From UBA4582 sp047630175 (lineage in GTDB: Bacteria; Pseudomonadota; Gammaproteobacteria; Pseudomonadales; Azotimanducaceae), in the NCBI GenBank assembly GCA_047630175.1, contig JBLHVI010000051.1:1-20681 (forward strand): DNA of 20,681 nt. Direction: 5' to 3'. The notes below the pieces were generated by a model. That model saw only the letters and a list, made by a program, of their open reading frames with translations, was not told the origin of the DNA and did not search any database. Position 1 is the stretch's first letter; the number at the start of each line of letters is the position of its first letter. The translations under genes were made by a program, and so were the position numbers. Shown piece after piece: positions 1 through 8,335 of this stretch.

Positions 1-22
1 AATCTCGGTGGAGTAAAGTTGA

Positions 23-820
23 ATGCGTGTCAGTGATATCATTATTTATCCGATTAAGGGGTGTCGTGGCTATAGCCTGAAGCGTGTTGAGATCACGTCT
101 ATGGGCTTGATTGGTGATCGTGAATTTACCGTTGTGGATGAAGGCGCATGGGCGAATCAAAAGCAGATTCCGCATCTGTACAAGATTGGGGCGATGTGGC
201 AAGGCGCCAATTTGATATTGAAATATTCTGGCCGAGATGATTTTACGCTGGCGATGGATTCAAACGGTGCCGAATCACCTTTGACCGTTTATGGCCAGGC
301 AGTGCCGGTACTGGACATGGGTGATGGCGTTGCAAGCTGGCTTTCTGCTTGTTTAGGTAGAACAGTGCGTCTGGTGCGCGCCAAGGCGCCGTTTGACTGG
401 TATCTACCTCTGCAGGACTTTGCCAAGGTTCACGGTCATAAACAAACGAAATTTGTCGACACGTCGCCGGTGTTGATGACTAATCAGGTTTCGCTTGAAG
501 ATTTGAATCAGCGCCTTAAAAACCCAGTCAGTATGGATCGATTTCGCGCCAATATTGTAGTGACGGAATTGCAGGCTTATGAGGAAAACGACGAGCGAGT
601 GTTCCAGTTTCCGCAGCTCAAACTTGAGCAGGTTGCGCCCTGTGAGCGATGCACGGTGGTGACGCTTGACCAGACCACAGGCGTCCGAACCAAAGAGCCG
701 TTGCTGACATTGAGTGGCTATCGACGCCGGTCGAATGATTATGCAGGGGGTATCGTTTTTGGTGCCTACCTTACCGCTGCGCAAGCCGGATTTTTACGTG
801 TAGGTGATTTGAGTCCTTAA
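23..820 (+). CDS. MOSC-domain protein, YcbX/mARC-like molybdenum-cofactor sulfurase-carrier family
   Basis: Cytoplasmic protein of 265 residues. The N-terminal half (about 1-120) reads as the MOSC_N beta-barrel, with the family motif around IYPIKGCRG (8-16) and MGLIGDREF (27-35). The MOSC domain follows, with MDRFRANIVV (171-180), a CERC pair (Cys207 and Cys210) and the downstream KEPL/YRR stretch. In the YcbX/mARC family a cysteine at this position is the molybdenum ligand, so binding of Moco and reduction of N-hydroxylated compounds are plausible. E. coli YcbX carries an extra C-terminal 2Fe-2S ferredoxin domain; this protein ends before one, so a separate electron donor would be needed. 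The start is supported by GGAG at 10-13, nine bases upstream of the ATG. The family is clear; the substrate is unknown. Confidence 0.9.
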   Translation: MRVSDIIIYPIKGCRGYSLKRVEITSMGLIGDREFTVVDEGAWANQKQIPHLYKIGAMWQGANLILKYSGRDDFTLAMDSNGAESPLTVYGQAVPVLDMGDGVASWLSACLGRTVRLVRAKAPFDWYLPLQDFAKVHGHKQTKFVDTSPVLMTNQVSLEDLNQRLKNPVSMDRFRANIVVTELQAYEENDERVFQFPQLKLEQVAPCERCTVVTLDQTTGVRTKEPLLTLSGYRRRSNDYAGGIVFGAYLTAAQAGFLRVGDLSP

Positions 821-829
821 CAGGATCAT

Positions 830-852
830 GGGCTGGGCAACCAGAACCCTTT
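830..852 (+). terminator. Possible weak intrinsic terminator after the MOSC gene
   Basis: A hairpin lies 10 bases after the MOSC stop. CTGG (833-836) pairs with CCAG (841-844) around a GCAA tetraloop, extended by GGG (830-832) with CCC (847-849) across a two-base bulge, and followed by only TTT. The stem is short and the T-run weak, so the call is tentative. Confidence 0.3.
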
Positions 853-964
853 ACAGCACATTAGGCGTACAGAATTGCCAGAGTATTGTATGCTCGCCGG
901 CTAGTGATAAGCTTGACGCGTTGTGCGTAGATCTGGATTTTGCGAAGAAAATACTGAGGTGTGC

Positions 965-2545
965 ATGAGCAAAACGATTTATTTTATAATGGCTGGTATG
1001 ACTGCTGTTGTTGTTTTGGGCGGTCTGGTGTGGGGCTGGGTCTGGTGGTTGCTGGTTATAGTAGGACCTGCGTGGATGTTGGCTATACAAGATAGCCAGC
1101 AGCAAGAGCATTCACTGCGGCGTAATTTTCCGCTGTTGGGTCGAGCACGATGGCTCGCTGAATTTGTGCGGCCGTTTGTACGGCAGTATTTCATTGAGTC
1201 GGAGACTGATGGCGCACCTATCAGTCGTATGTTTCGCTCCATTGTTTATCAGCGGGCTAAGGGCGATCTTGAGACGGTCCCGTATGGCACTAAGGTTGAT
1301 GTTTATCGAGATGGCTATGAGTGGTTGGGACACAGCCTCGGAGCGCATACTCTAAGAGACGTTGACCTTGATAGTCGCGTAGAGATCGGTGGGCCAGATT
1401 GCCTGCAAAAATATTCAGCGAGCTTGCTTAATATATCAGCCATGAGCTATGGGTCCCTGAGCGCTGCAGCATTGACAGCGCTAAACAAAGGCGCGAAAGC
1501 AGGGGGTTTTTATCACAACACGGGTGAAGGTGGGCTTTCACCGTATCATCTCGAAGGAGCTGATGTCGTTTGGCAAATCGGCACAGGCTATTTTGGTTGT
1601 CGAACAGAACAAGGAGGCTTTAATCCCGAGTTCTTCAAAGCAAAAGCGGCGCATCCTCACGTCAAAATGATTGAGATCAAGCTCAGCCAGGGCGCAAAAC
1701 CGGGTCATGGAGGTATTTTGCCCGCCTCTAAGAACACGGCTGATATTGCCAAGATCCGAACGGTAGAGATAGGCACAGAAGTGATATCACCATCGACTCA
1801 TCGGGAATTCGATTCCCCTGTTGGGCTGCTTGAATTTGTTAAAACCTTGCGTGAGCTTAGCGACGGCAAGCCCATTGGTTTCAAGCTTTGCGTAGGTCGC
1901 CCTGCTGAGTTTTTGGGTATTTGTCAGGCGATGATCGAAACGGGTATCAAGCCTGACTTTATCACTGTTGACGGTGGGGAAGGCGGAACCGGTGCTGCCC
2001 CGCTGGAGTATTCTAACTCTGTGGGCATGCCGCTGCGTGAGGGTATTGCGTTCGTAGATGACTGTTTAACAGGCTTCGGTGTACGGGGCGATATTCGCAT
2101 TATTGCTTCTGCCAAAGTCTTTACAGGCTTTCACATGGCAAAAAATCTAGCACTCGGCGCTGATCTCTGCAACTCAGCTCGCGGCATGATGCTCGCGCTG
2201 GGTTGCGTCCAATCACTGATATGTCATACCAATCGATGCCCCACTGGCATTGCCACGCAAGATCCAGAGTTGATCAAGGGCCTCGTCGTCGAAGACAAGT
2301 GGCAACGCGTTCAGCGCTTTCATGCGGCAACTATGCATGCATTTATTGATCTGATGTCATCCGCTGGCTTGTTTTCTGCCCAAGATCTGACCCGCGCGCA
2401 CATTTTCAGACGCTGCGGTCAGGATTCTATTAAGCGCTATGATCAGATTTTTAGACCTATCACGGCAGGCGCGCTGTTGAGCGGCGATTGGCCTGAACCT
2501 TATCACCAGCTGCAGAAAACCATTGTGACCGATAGATTCTGTTAG
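965..2545 (+). CDS. Membrane-anchored FMN-binding glutamate synthase-family protein (GltB synthase domain only)
   Basis: Protein of 526 residues from the ATG at 965, chosen because GAGG at 956-959 sits five bases upstream; a GTG at 923 would add 14 unlikely residues. A hydrophobic, Trp-rich stretch at about 4-41 should form one or two membrane helices. The rest is the FMN-binding TIM barrel of glutamate synthase. Visible hallmarks are SAMSYGSLS (158-166), HNTGEGGLS (184-192), KPGHGG (245-250), DGGEGGTGAAP (336-346) and a 3Fe-4S motif C-x5-C-x4-C (Cys414, Cys420, Cys425) within GCVQSLICHTNRCPTG. The glutaminase domain and the GXGXG domain of full GltB are absent, and no GltD is nearby. The protein therefore probably does not run the standard GOGAT reaction; the true reaction is unknown. 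Stand-alone members of this family are common in proteobacteria. Confidence 0.9.
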   Translation: MSKTIYFIMAGMTAVVVLGGLVWGWVWWLLVIVGPAWMLAIQDSQQQEHSLRRNFPLLGRARWLAEFVRPFVRQYFIESETDGAPISRMFRSIVYQRAKGDLETVPYGTKVDVYRDGYEWLGHSLGAHTLRDVDLDSRVEIGGPDCLQKYSASLLNISAMSYGSLSAAALTALNKGAKAGGFYHNTGEGGLSPYHLEGADVVWQIGTGYFGCRTEQGGFNPEFFKAKAAHPHVKMIEIKLSQGAKPGHGGILPASKNTADIAKIRTVEIGTEVISPSTHREFDSPVGLLEFVKTLRELSDGKPIGFKLCVGRPAEFLGICQAMIETGIKPDFITVDGGEGGTGAAPLEYSNSVGMPLREGIAFVDDCLTGFGVRGDIRIIASAKVFTGFHMAKNLALGADLCNSARGMMLALGCVQSLICHTNRCPTGIATQDPELIKGLVVEDKWQRVQRFHAATMHAFIDLMSSAGLFSAQDLTRAHIFRRCGQDSIKRYDQIFRPITAGALLSGDWPEPYHQLQKTIVTDRFC

Positions 2546-2592
2546 TTTGGCAAGGTCGAACTCGCACCCCTAATGAGGTAATCTAAACACTG

Positions 2593-2598
2593 TATAAT
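2593..2598 (+). promoter_or_regulatory. Candidate -10 box of the export operon promoter
   Basis: A perfect TATAAT lies 48 bases after the glutamate synthase stop and 74 bases before the ATG at 2672. No good TTGACA-like -35 is seen at 16-18 bases upstream (around 2569-2576), so an activator may be needed. Transcription would begin near 2605, which argues against the GTG at 2624 as start of the first gene. Confidence 0.5.
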
Positions 2599-2671
2599 AG
2601 CGTCAGGCATTAGATGACTGCTTGTGCAGAATTTTCGCTACTCCCCCGAATTGCAAAAGGTATCTGCAACC

Positions 2672-3766
2672 ATGGAAAACAATAATAAAAACACGCCTAT
2701 GACTGTGTCGGAATTTACTGACACTATGATAGGACTAGGCCTTGCTGCTGCTCTCGTGATTCTTTGCTTGCAGGTGTTTGCGCCATTTATCGGCGTTATG
2801 TTGTGGGCCGTCATATTAGCGGCAACGCTCTATCCTATGCACCAAGCTTTGGCGCGACGAATGGGTGATCGCCAAGGACGTTCTGCCACCGTGATAGTCC
2901 TCACGGGTCTACTCATTATGGGTGTGCCTTTGGTGCTATTAGGTACTTCGCTAGCGAATCACTTGGCTGATAGTTATCAGTCTTTCCAGAACAACACGAT
3001 TCAAATTACTCAGCCAAAAGCTTCAGTGGCAGATTGGCCAGTCATCGGGAAAACAGTTTTCAATGCTTGGAGTGAAATGTCTACGAATCTGCCTGAGTTT
3101 ATTGAGAAGAATAAGGCAGGCGTCCAGGGTTTGGTCAAGCGAGGGATCTCTGTGTCGGCCGGCACAATTGGAAGTGTCTTTTTGTTCCTTGGTGCACTTA
3201 TCATCGCAGGCATCATGATGGCTTACGGGAAATCCGGTAGTGTCGCTATGGAACGAATCGTTAGTCGGTTCTCAGGTCAAGAAAGAGGCCCCGCTATTTT
3301 GACATTGTCGACCCTCACCGTTCGTTCAGTCGCGGCCGGCGTTCTTGGTGTTGCCCTAATTCAGGCGCTTATTTTGGGCGTTGGCTTCTTCTTCGCGGGT
3401 GTTCCTGCCGCGGGGGTCCTAGCCGTTGTTATTCTTTTTCTCGGCATCCTGCAACTGCCCGCAATCATCATCACGATTCCGGTAGTAGCGTGGATATGGG
3501 GAACGGGTGACGGTTCGACTGTGATGAACAGCATATGGAGTGTCTATTTGATCGTCGGTGGGTTCTCGGACGGTATCTTAAAACCTATGCTGCTGGGTCG
3601 TGGGGTCGACGCGCCTATGCCCGTAATCCTGATAGGCGCTTTAGGTGGTATGGTGTCTGCGGGCATCGTCGGGCTTTTTGTCGGCGCAGTGTTGCTTGCC
3701 GTTGGCTATCGGTTGTTAATGGAATGGGTGGCAAGGTCTGAAGAAACTGAAGTGGTCGAATCCTGA
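2672..3766 (+). CDS. AI-2E family transporter (PerM/YdiK-like permease)
   Basis: Polytopic inner-membrane protein of 364 residues from the ATG at 2672, with AAAGG at 2656-2660 ending 11 bases upstream. A GTG at 2624 would lengthen it by 16 residues without a ribosome site. The order is typical of the family: an N-terminal hydrophobic pair (IGLGLAAALVILCLQVF, then FIGVMLWAVILAATLYP), a helix near VIVLTGLLIMGVPLVLLG, a long soluble loop, then several C-terminal helices with the GVPAAGVLAVVILFLG region and a conserved LKPMLLGRG segment. Members have been linked to export of autoinducer-2 or to ion antiport, so the substrate cannot be told from sequence. The next gene starts 11 bases after its stop, placing it first in the export operon. 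Whether it works with the tripartite pump or only shares its promoter is unknown. Confidence 0.88.
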   Translation: MENNNKNTPMTVSEFTDTMIGLGLAAALVILCLQVFAPFIGVMLWAVILAATLYPMHQALARRMGDRQGRSATVIVLTGLLIMGVPLVLLGTSLANHLADSYQSFQNNTIQITQPKASVADWPVIGKTVFNAWSEMSTNLPEFIEKNKAGVQGLVKRGISVSAGTIGSVFLFLGALIIAGIMMAYGKSGSVAMERIVSRFSGQERGPAILTLSTLTVRSVAAGVLGVALIQALILGVGFFFAGVPAAGVLAVVILFLGILQLPAIIITIPVVAWIWGTGDGSTVMNSIWSVYLIVGGFSDGILKPMLLGRGVDAPMPVILIGALGGMVSAGIVGLFVGAVLLAVGYRLLMEWVARSEETEVVES

Positions 3767-3777
3767 TATCCGTTAGC

Positions 3778-5322
3778 ATGAAATTACGCGCGAAGCCGTT
3801 TCGCTTGTTGGCGATTGTGCCGTTGATTGTTATGTTGGATGCCTGTACAACCCTTGGCCCTGAATTCGAAAAGCCAGAAATCTCGTGGTTGGATACCTGG
3901 GAAACAGACCTTTATGGGCGCGTTGTAGCCACCGAGGAACCGGTAGACCTTCAGCTGCATCAATGGTGGAGTATTTTCAATGATCCGATTTTGGATGAGT
4001 TGATCGAAACTGCCAACCAAAGAAATCCTTCACTACAAATTGCTGGTTTAAAAATTCTCGAAAGCCGTGCAGTCCTAGGAATTGCCACGGGTAGCAGATA
4101 TCCGCAGCTGCAACAGATCGGTGCTAGCGCAGCCTATATTAATACTCAGCAAAATGGTGGGCAATTGGCGGGAAGCGATCAAGAGCTTTTAGCCTATCAG
4201 TCCGATTTTACTATCGGCTGGGAAATTGATTTTTGGGGGAGGTTTCGGCGTAGTATCGAATCTGCAGATGCCGCTTTTTTTAGTTCGATCAGTAACCATC
4301 ACGACGCCCAAGTTTTGCTGAACGCACAAGTGATAAACTTGTATTTTGCTTTTCGGACGGCGAAAGAACGTATAGTAATAGCGCGTGAGAATGCGGCCAT
4401 TCAGGAAAAAAGCCTTGAGATTACTCGGAAACTGTATGAAAGCGGTCAGGATTCCGAACTCGATCTGCAGCAGGCACGGACGCAGTACCTTGCGACATTG
4501 GCAACAATCCCGCGGCTAGAAATCTTGCTTGTTAGTAACCGCAATGCCCTGTCGGCTATCTTGGGATATCAGCCAGATCAGCTGGCTATTTTAGAGGATG
4601 TTGCGGCTGGACTGCCAACTCTGCAAGAAACCCTCATCGCTGATATTCCCGCTCGTATCCTCATGCGCCGGCCGGATATCCGCGCTGCTGCATGGCTTGT
4701 TGCATCTCAATCAGCACAAATAGGCGTGGCCGAGGCAGACCTCTATCCTGGCATTTCATTGGGCGGGAATTTGGGTTGGTCAGGAAATGATGAGGCAGGA
4801 TCTGGCGATACTAGTAGCTTCAGTGTTGGACCAGGATTCACTTGGAATATATTCAACTACGGTCGAATACGTAATAACGTGCGTGTGCAGGATGTGCGAC
4901 TACAGCAGACAATTGAAAGTTATCAGAATGTTGTGCTCAAAGCGGCTCAGGAACTTGATACAGCGGCGATTTCCATCGTCAAGACAGATGAGCAGGATAT
5001 AATTTTAGGCCAGTCCGTAGAAGCGGCAGTGAGATCCCTCGAACTTGCGAATAGACGTTATCAGGAAGGTTACGCAGATTTTCAGCGGGTGCTTGAGGCG
5101 CAGCGTGCGCTTGCACAGCAAACTGAAAAGGAATTGGTAAATCAGGGTGACCAAATTTCCGCGCTGATCAGTTTTTATAAGGCGTTGGGGGTTGGTTGGC
5201 AGGATAGCCCCGTCACCAAACTGATATCGGTAGAGAGTCAGGAAACGATGAACTCACGAAGCAACTGGGGTGACCTGTTGACGACACCTTTGCCAACGCC
5301 AAAAACGTCCCAACGTCCGTAA
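3778..5322 (+). CDS. Outer-membrane efflux lipoprotein (TolC/OprM/NodT family)
   Basis: Protein of 514 residues with an N-terminal lipoprotein signal: basic MKLRAKPFR, a hydrophobic core and lipobox LDAC with Cys23 as the acylation site. The body is the duplicated outer-membrane efflux fold of the RND/NodT type. It includes QWWSIFNDPILDELIETA near the N-terminus, two long helical coiled-coil regions, the RRPDIRAAAW motif in the middle and the ANRRYQEGYADFQRVLEAQR segment that recurs in the second repeat. It should form the trimeric outer-membrane exit duct for the adaptor encoded next. The C-terminal tail of about 35 residues after the last helix is polar. It lies in the operon between the AI-2E permease (11-base gap) and the HlyD gene (28-base gap). 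Confidence 0.95.
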   Translation: MKLRAKPFRLLAIVPLIVMLDACTTLGPEFEKPEISWLDTWETDLYGRVVATEEPVDLQLHQWWSIFNDPILDELIETANQRNPSLQIAGLKILESRAVLGIATGSRYPQLQQIGASAAYINTQQNGGQLAGSDQELLAYQSDFTIGWEIDFWGRFRRSIESADAAFFSSISNHHDAQVLLNAQVINLYFAFRTAKERIVIARENAAIQEKSLEITRKLYESGQDSELDLQQARTQYLATLATIPRLEILLVSNRNALSAILGYQPDQLAILEDVAAGLPTLQETLIADIPARILMRRPDIRAAAWLVASQSAQIGVAEADLYPGISLGGNLGWSGNDEAGSGDTSSFSVGPGFTWNIFNYGRIRNNVRVQDVRLQQTIESYQNVVLKAAQELDTAAISIVKTDEQDIILGQSVEAAVRSLELANRRYQEGYADFQRVLEAQRALAQQTEKELVNQGDQISALISFYKALGVGWQDSPVTKLISVESQETMNSRSNWGDLLTTPLPTPKTSQRP

Positions 5323-5336
5323 CAAAGGTATTGATA

Positions 5337-5354
5337 ATGAGCAAGCACCAATGA
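5337..5354 (+). other. Five-codon minicistron overlapping the HlyD start
   Basis: ATG at 5337 is followed by four sense codons (peptide MSKHQ) and TGA at 5352-5354. That stop overlaps the ATG at 5351 of the HlyD gene in an ATGA arrangement. The only good Shine-Dalgarno sequence in the gap, AAAGG at 5324-5328, is eight bases from this minicistron ATG and poorly placed (22 bases) for the HlyD ATG. This is consistent with translational coupling, but could be chance. Confidence 0.3.
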
Positions 5355-6538
5355 GTGATCAGGAAGGTACGACGATCGAATCAACGGGCACCGAGACGCG
5401 TGTTGACGAGAGCACTGCCAACAAGGAAAGTCCGGTTTTGAGCGTGGAGGCCGGTGCCGATCCTTCGGTCAAGAAGGGTCTGGTTAGCGTGGTGTCGCTC
5501 ATTGTTGTAACGCTTACGTGGTATTTATTCGCTGATCGCTTCACGCCATATACCGATCAGGCACGGATTGAAGGCTACATTGTTGGCGTTGCACCTCAGG
5601 TTTCAGGTATCGTGCGGGAAGTCTGGGTGTCTAATAACGAGTCAGTTGAGGTAGGGCAAAAACTGTTTCAGATTGATCCAGCGCAATATGAAATTGCACT
5701 GCAAAAAGCCCAATCAGACCTACAGAGCGCGAGGCGTCAGATTGACTCCGGTAGCGCTGCGGTCGATGCGGCGCGCGCCAATCTGGTTGCCGCAGAGGCG
5801 AACCAAGTAAAGGCCGAAAAAGATACAGCACGTCTAGAACGGCTGTTCGCAAGTGATCCAGGGACGATCTCGATGCGGCGACTCGAAGGTTCGCGCGCGA
5901 GTAAAGACCAGGCTCGGGCAAAAGTCAGTGGCGCCATTGCACAGATTGAACAGGCCATTGAGCAAAAAGGTGGCGACGACGACACCAATAACGGCATAAT
6001 TAAGTCTGCTCAAACTGCCGTCGATAAAGCCGAGCTAGATCTATCTCGAACTATTGTTAGAGCCTCGACTAAGGGGCTTATCACTGATCTGCGCTCAGAC
6101 ACGGGCCTGTTCGCTGGTACCGGCAGCCCTGTAGTCACTTTGATATCGTTCAACGATTTGTGGGTAAGCGCTCAGTTCACAGAAAATAATCTTGGGCATT
6201 TAGAGCGCGGCAGCCCGGTCGAAATACTTTACGACTCGCTACCCGGTCATGTCTTCGAAGGTACAGTGCGGAGCGTGGGTTATGGGGTTAGCAGCGGTCA
6301 GGCTACCCCGCCACCAGGGACGCTTCCGACGATAAGCAATAATCGGGATTGGTTGCGGCAAGCGCAGCGCTTTCCGGTCATCGTCAATTTTAACCCGTTA
6401 CAATCAAAGGAACTGACGTCCCAGCTGAGAATTGGTGGCCAGGCTTCGGTCATCGTCTACACCGAGGGGCACGGTTTTATGGAGGTTCTCGGTAAAGCTT
6501 ATATTCGCTTTATGAGCATCATGTCGTATGCCTACTGA
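5351..6538 (+). CDS. HlyD/EmrA-family periplasmic adaptor (membrane fusion protein)
   Basis: Protein of 395 residues. A polar cytoplasmic tail of about 40 residues leads to one membrane helix at about 43-61. Then come the first half of the lipoyl domain (ARIEGYIVGVAPQVSGIV and VGQKLFQIDP), a coiled-coil hairpin (about 110-205, with an Asp-rich break near 208-213), the second lipoyl half (IVRASTKGLITDL) and a beta-barrel ending near 370. The layout matches EmrA/AaeA-type adaptors, which link an inner-membrane pump to a TolC-type duct. The start at 5351 has a weak ribosome site and may depend on the overlapping minicistron. Its last 11 bases overlap the next gene, a sign of tight coupling with the DUF2955 protein. 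Confidence 0.93.
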   Translation: MSDQEGTTIESTGTETRVDESTANKESPVLSVEAGADPSVKKGLVSVVSLIVVTLTWYLFADRFTPYTDQARIEGYIVGVAPQVSGIVREVWVSNNESVEVGQKLFQIDPAQYEIALQKAQSDLQSARRQIDSGSAAVDAARANLVAAEANQVKAEKDTARLERLFASDPGTISMRRLEGSRASKDQARAKVSGAIAQIEQAIEQKGGDDDTNNGIIKSAQTAVDKAELDLSRTIVRASTKGLITDLRSDTGLFAGTGSPVVTLISFNDLWVSAQFTENNLGHLERGSPVEILYDSLPGHVFEGTVRSVGYGVSSGQATPPPGTLPTISNNRDWLRQAQRFPVIVNFNPLQSKELTSQLRIGGQASVIVYTEGHGFMEVLGKAYIRFMSIMSYAY

Positions 6539-7610
6539 GGCAAGCAGGACTCTCAACCAAAGACAGAGTATGTCTTTAGGTGCAAGACGGGTATTTAGGC
6601 TTAGCCTAACAGTGGCGCTGTCGTTGGTTATCGCCTACTCGATGGCGCTGTCGATGCCTTATATCGTGCCTATTTTTGCCCTGATGCTAACCGTGGCGCC
6701 GTCGCCGCCCCCCAAGCTGAAAGGGCTCTTGGTGATAGTGGCTGTTGCAGCCTTAATGACGAGCAGTGGGCTGTTAATCGTGCCCCTGCTTATAGATTAT
6801 CCCGCATCGGCAGTGCTGGTGGTGCTTGTGGCTTTGTTTCTTAGTAACTACATTACCGTTAGCGTCGGCCAGGTCATGGTCGGCATGCTTCTGACTATTG
6901 GCATAACGCTTATTTCAGCGATAGGCACAGTAAGTTTTTTTGGGGCGATAGTTGTTATCAAAGCATTATTATCTGGCATCGCTATCGCCGTTATTTGTCA
7001 GTGGGTGGTTTATCCATTATTTCCGGAAGATTCTGCTTCACCTGCACCTGCACCTGCGGCAGCACCTGCGAGCAACGAAAATGCCTTGTGGATTAGCCTA
7101 CGTGCAACACTGATAGTCATGCCGGCCTACCTCGCCTGCCTAACTAATCCGATGATGTATATGCCGCTTATTATGAAGACGGTAGCGCTCGGGCAACAAA
7201 GTACAGTTGATGACACTAATGTTGCTGCGAGAACAATGTTGGGGTCAACGTTGATGGGGGGGATGATAGCCGTGGGGTTCTGGTTTCTACTAAAAATTAA
7301 TGTCAGTCTATGGATGTTTTTTTTGGGAATGTTGCTGATCACTATGGTCATTGCGGCCAAAATATATGGTGTGAGCGCCAGTAAGTACTCAGCAAATTTC
7401 TGGTCGGACGCGTTCGTGAATATGTTGATACTGCTAGGTCCGGCAGTCGCAGATAGTGCTAACGGTAAGGATGTTTATCAGGCTTTCGCAGTGCGAATGG
7501 GCCTGTTTGTTGTCGTCACTATCTACGCGTCGCTGACGGTGCTGGCGCTCGATCATTTGCGCGCCAGTCGCCGCAAAAAACTCGCCGCAGCACTGCCTCC
7601 GGTAATCTAG
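6528..7610 (+). CDS. DUF2955 inner-membrane protein (FUSC/AaeB-like exporter subunit)
   Basis: Very hydrophobic protein of 360 residues in two membrane halves. The first half (about 25-165) has roughly five to six helices, including LVIVAVAALM and AVLVVLVALFL. A short Pro/Ala linker (about 170-182) follows, then a second half (about 190-345). This resembles DUF2955 proteins, which are regularly encoded beside HlyD adaptors, and more distantly the FUSC/AaeB aromatic-acid exporters. As the only inner-membrane partner next to the adaptor, it is the likely pump or channel subunit. The start overlaps the HlyD gene by 11 bases. The Pro/Ala linker is encoded by repeated CACCTG hexamers near 7038-7069. 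The substrate is unknown; aromatic or other small organic acids are a guess from relatives. Confidence 0.85.
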   Translation: MPTEASRTLNQRQSMSLGARRVFRLSLTVALSLVIAYSMALSMPYIVPIFALMLTVAPSPPPKLKGLLVIVAVAALMTSSGLLIVPLLIDYPASAVLVVLVALFLSNYITVSVGQVMVGMLLTIGITLISAIGTVSFFGAIVVIKALLSGIAIAVICQWVVYPLFPEDSASPAPAPAAAPASNENALWISLRATLIVMPAYLACLTNPMMYMPLIMKTVALGQQSTVDDTNVAARTMLGSTLMGGMIAVGFWFLLKINVSLWMFFLGMLLITMVIAAKIYGVSASKYSANFWSDAFVNMLILLGPAVADSANGKDVYQAFAVRMGLFVVVTIYASLTVLALDHLRASRRKKLAAALPPVI

Positions 7611-7636
7611 ATTTTTAGTGGCTGCAGGTCTCTCGT

Positions 7637-8158
7637 CTAAATGCCCATGCGCATTTTACCAAGGAAGTCCATTTTACCAAGCTTCACGCCCTTCGCTCTC
7701 AACAGGTTATAGGTCGTTGTTGAGTGAAAATAGAAATTAGGCAATGAGAAGCTCAAAAGAAAGTTTGCTGTCGTAAACGGCAACTCGGTCTTACCCATAC
7801 GAAATGTAACCGATTCATCCATTCGAGATTCTAGTGCATCAAGATCGGCAGCATTCACTGCATCCAATGCGGATTGAACATGCGCCGTTAGCTCAGCATA
7901 GTCCATGGTCAGAGAAAAATCAGGTGGTCCTGCGTCGCCAGTTTTAGCGCTAGTTAGGGCGTTCATGGAATGGTGTACCAAAGATACTATCTGAAAATGC
8001 AGCGGCTGCATGTCTTCAATTAGACGTAGGTTCACAGCGTCGTTAATATCCTCGCCTAAGGTGGTATAGTGAACGCTAGCCTTTTCAAGGTATCCCAGAA
8101 CTGTCGGCAAGATTTGCTGATAGGTTGTCACTACAGTTTCAGATAAACGATGGCTCAT
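7637..8158 (-). CDS. DUF1993 domain-containing protein
   Basis: Soluble, mainly helical protein of 173 residues, full length for the DUF1993 family. It begins MSHRLSETVV and has a four-helix-bundle pattern with the characteristic LIEDMQPLHFQI segment, a central Asp/Ala-rich helix, and the C-terminal PNFYFHSTTTYNLLRAKGV motif typical of the family. No enzymatic activity is established. The ATG at 8158 is well supported by AAGGA six bases upstream. The gene converges with the DUF2955 gene (26-base gap, no convincing terminator hairpin) and diverges from the SRPBCC gene, so it is a single-gene unit. Confidence 0.88.
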   Translation of the reverse strand: MSHRLSETVVTTYQQILPTVLGYLEKASVHYTTLGEDINDAVNLRLIEDMQPLHFQIVSLVHHSMNALTSAKTGDAGPPDFSLTMDYAELTAHVQSALDAVNAADLDALESRMDESVTFRMGKTELPFTTANFLLSFSLPNFYFHSTTTYNLLRAKGVKLGKMDFLGKMRMGI

Positions 8159-8265
8159 GCAAAATCCTTACATATCAAAATCAGCAGCTTAACAAAGTTG
8201 AACGATTGAGGGGAGCGTTGAATACGCAGACCAGGAGCGCCAAGCCTCTCTTTTTTGACTGGAAT

Positions 8266-8282
8266 ATGGCACTATTTGCCAT
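8266..8282. promoter_or_regulatory. Operator-like palindrome between the DUF1993 and SRPBCC genes
   Basis: ATGGCA and TGCCAT form perfect 6-base arms around a 5-base spacer. The palindrome sits six bases after a TTGACT (8255-8260) that could be a -35 box and about 54 bases upstream of the SRPBCC start. No convincing -10 was found, so a regulator-binding role is only suggested. Confidence 0.25.
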
Positions 8283-8335
8283 CGCCTCGTTACTTAAGTT
8301 GTAGCACCCATGAATTATTTTTCAGGAACAAGACG

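Noticed and set aside
404..784. Minus-strand open frame opposite the MOSC gene
   Set aside because: Shadow frame; no ribosome site and no recognisable domain.
875..910. TTGCCA and TGATAA as a promoter for the glutamate synthase gene
   Set aside because: The spacing of about 24 bases is too long for a sigma-70 promoter.
7038..7069. CACCTG hexamer repeats as a regulatory repeat
   Set aside because: They lie inside the DUF2955 gene and simply encode its Pro/Ala linker.
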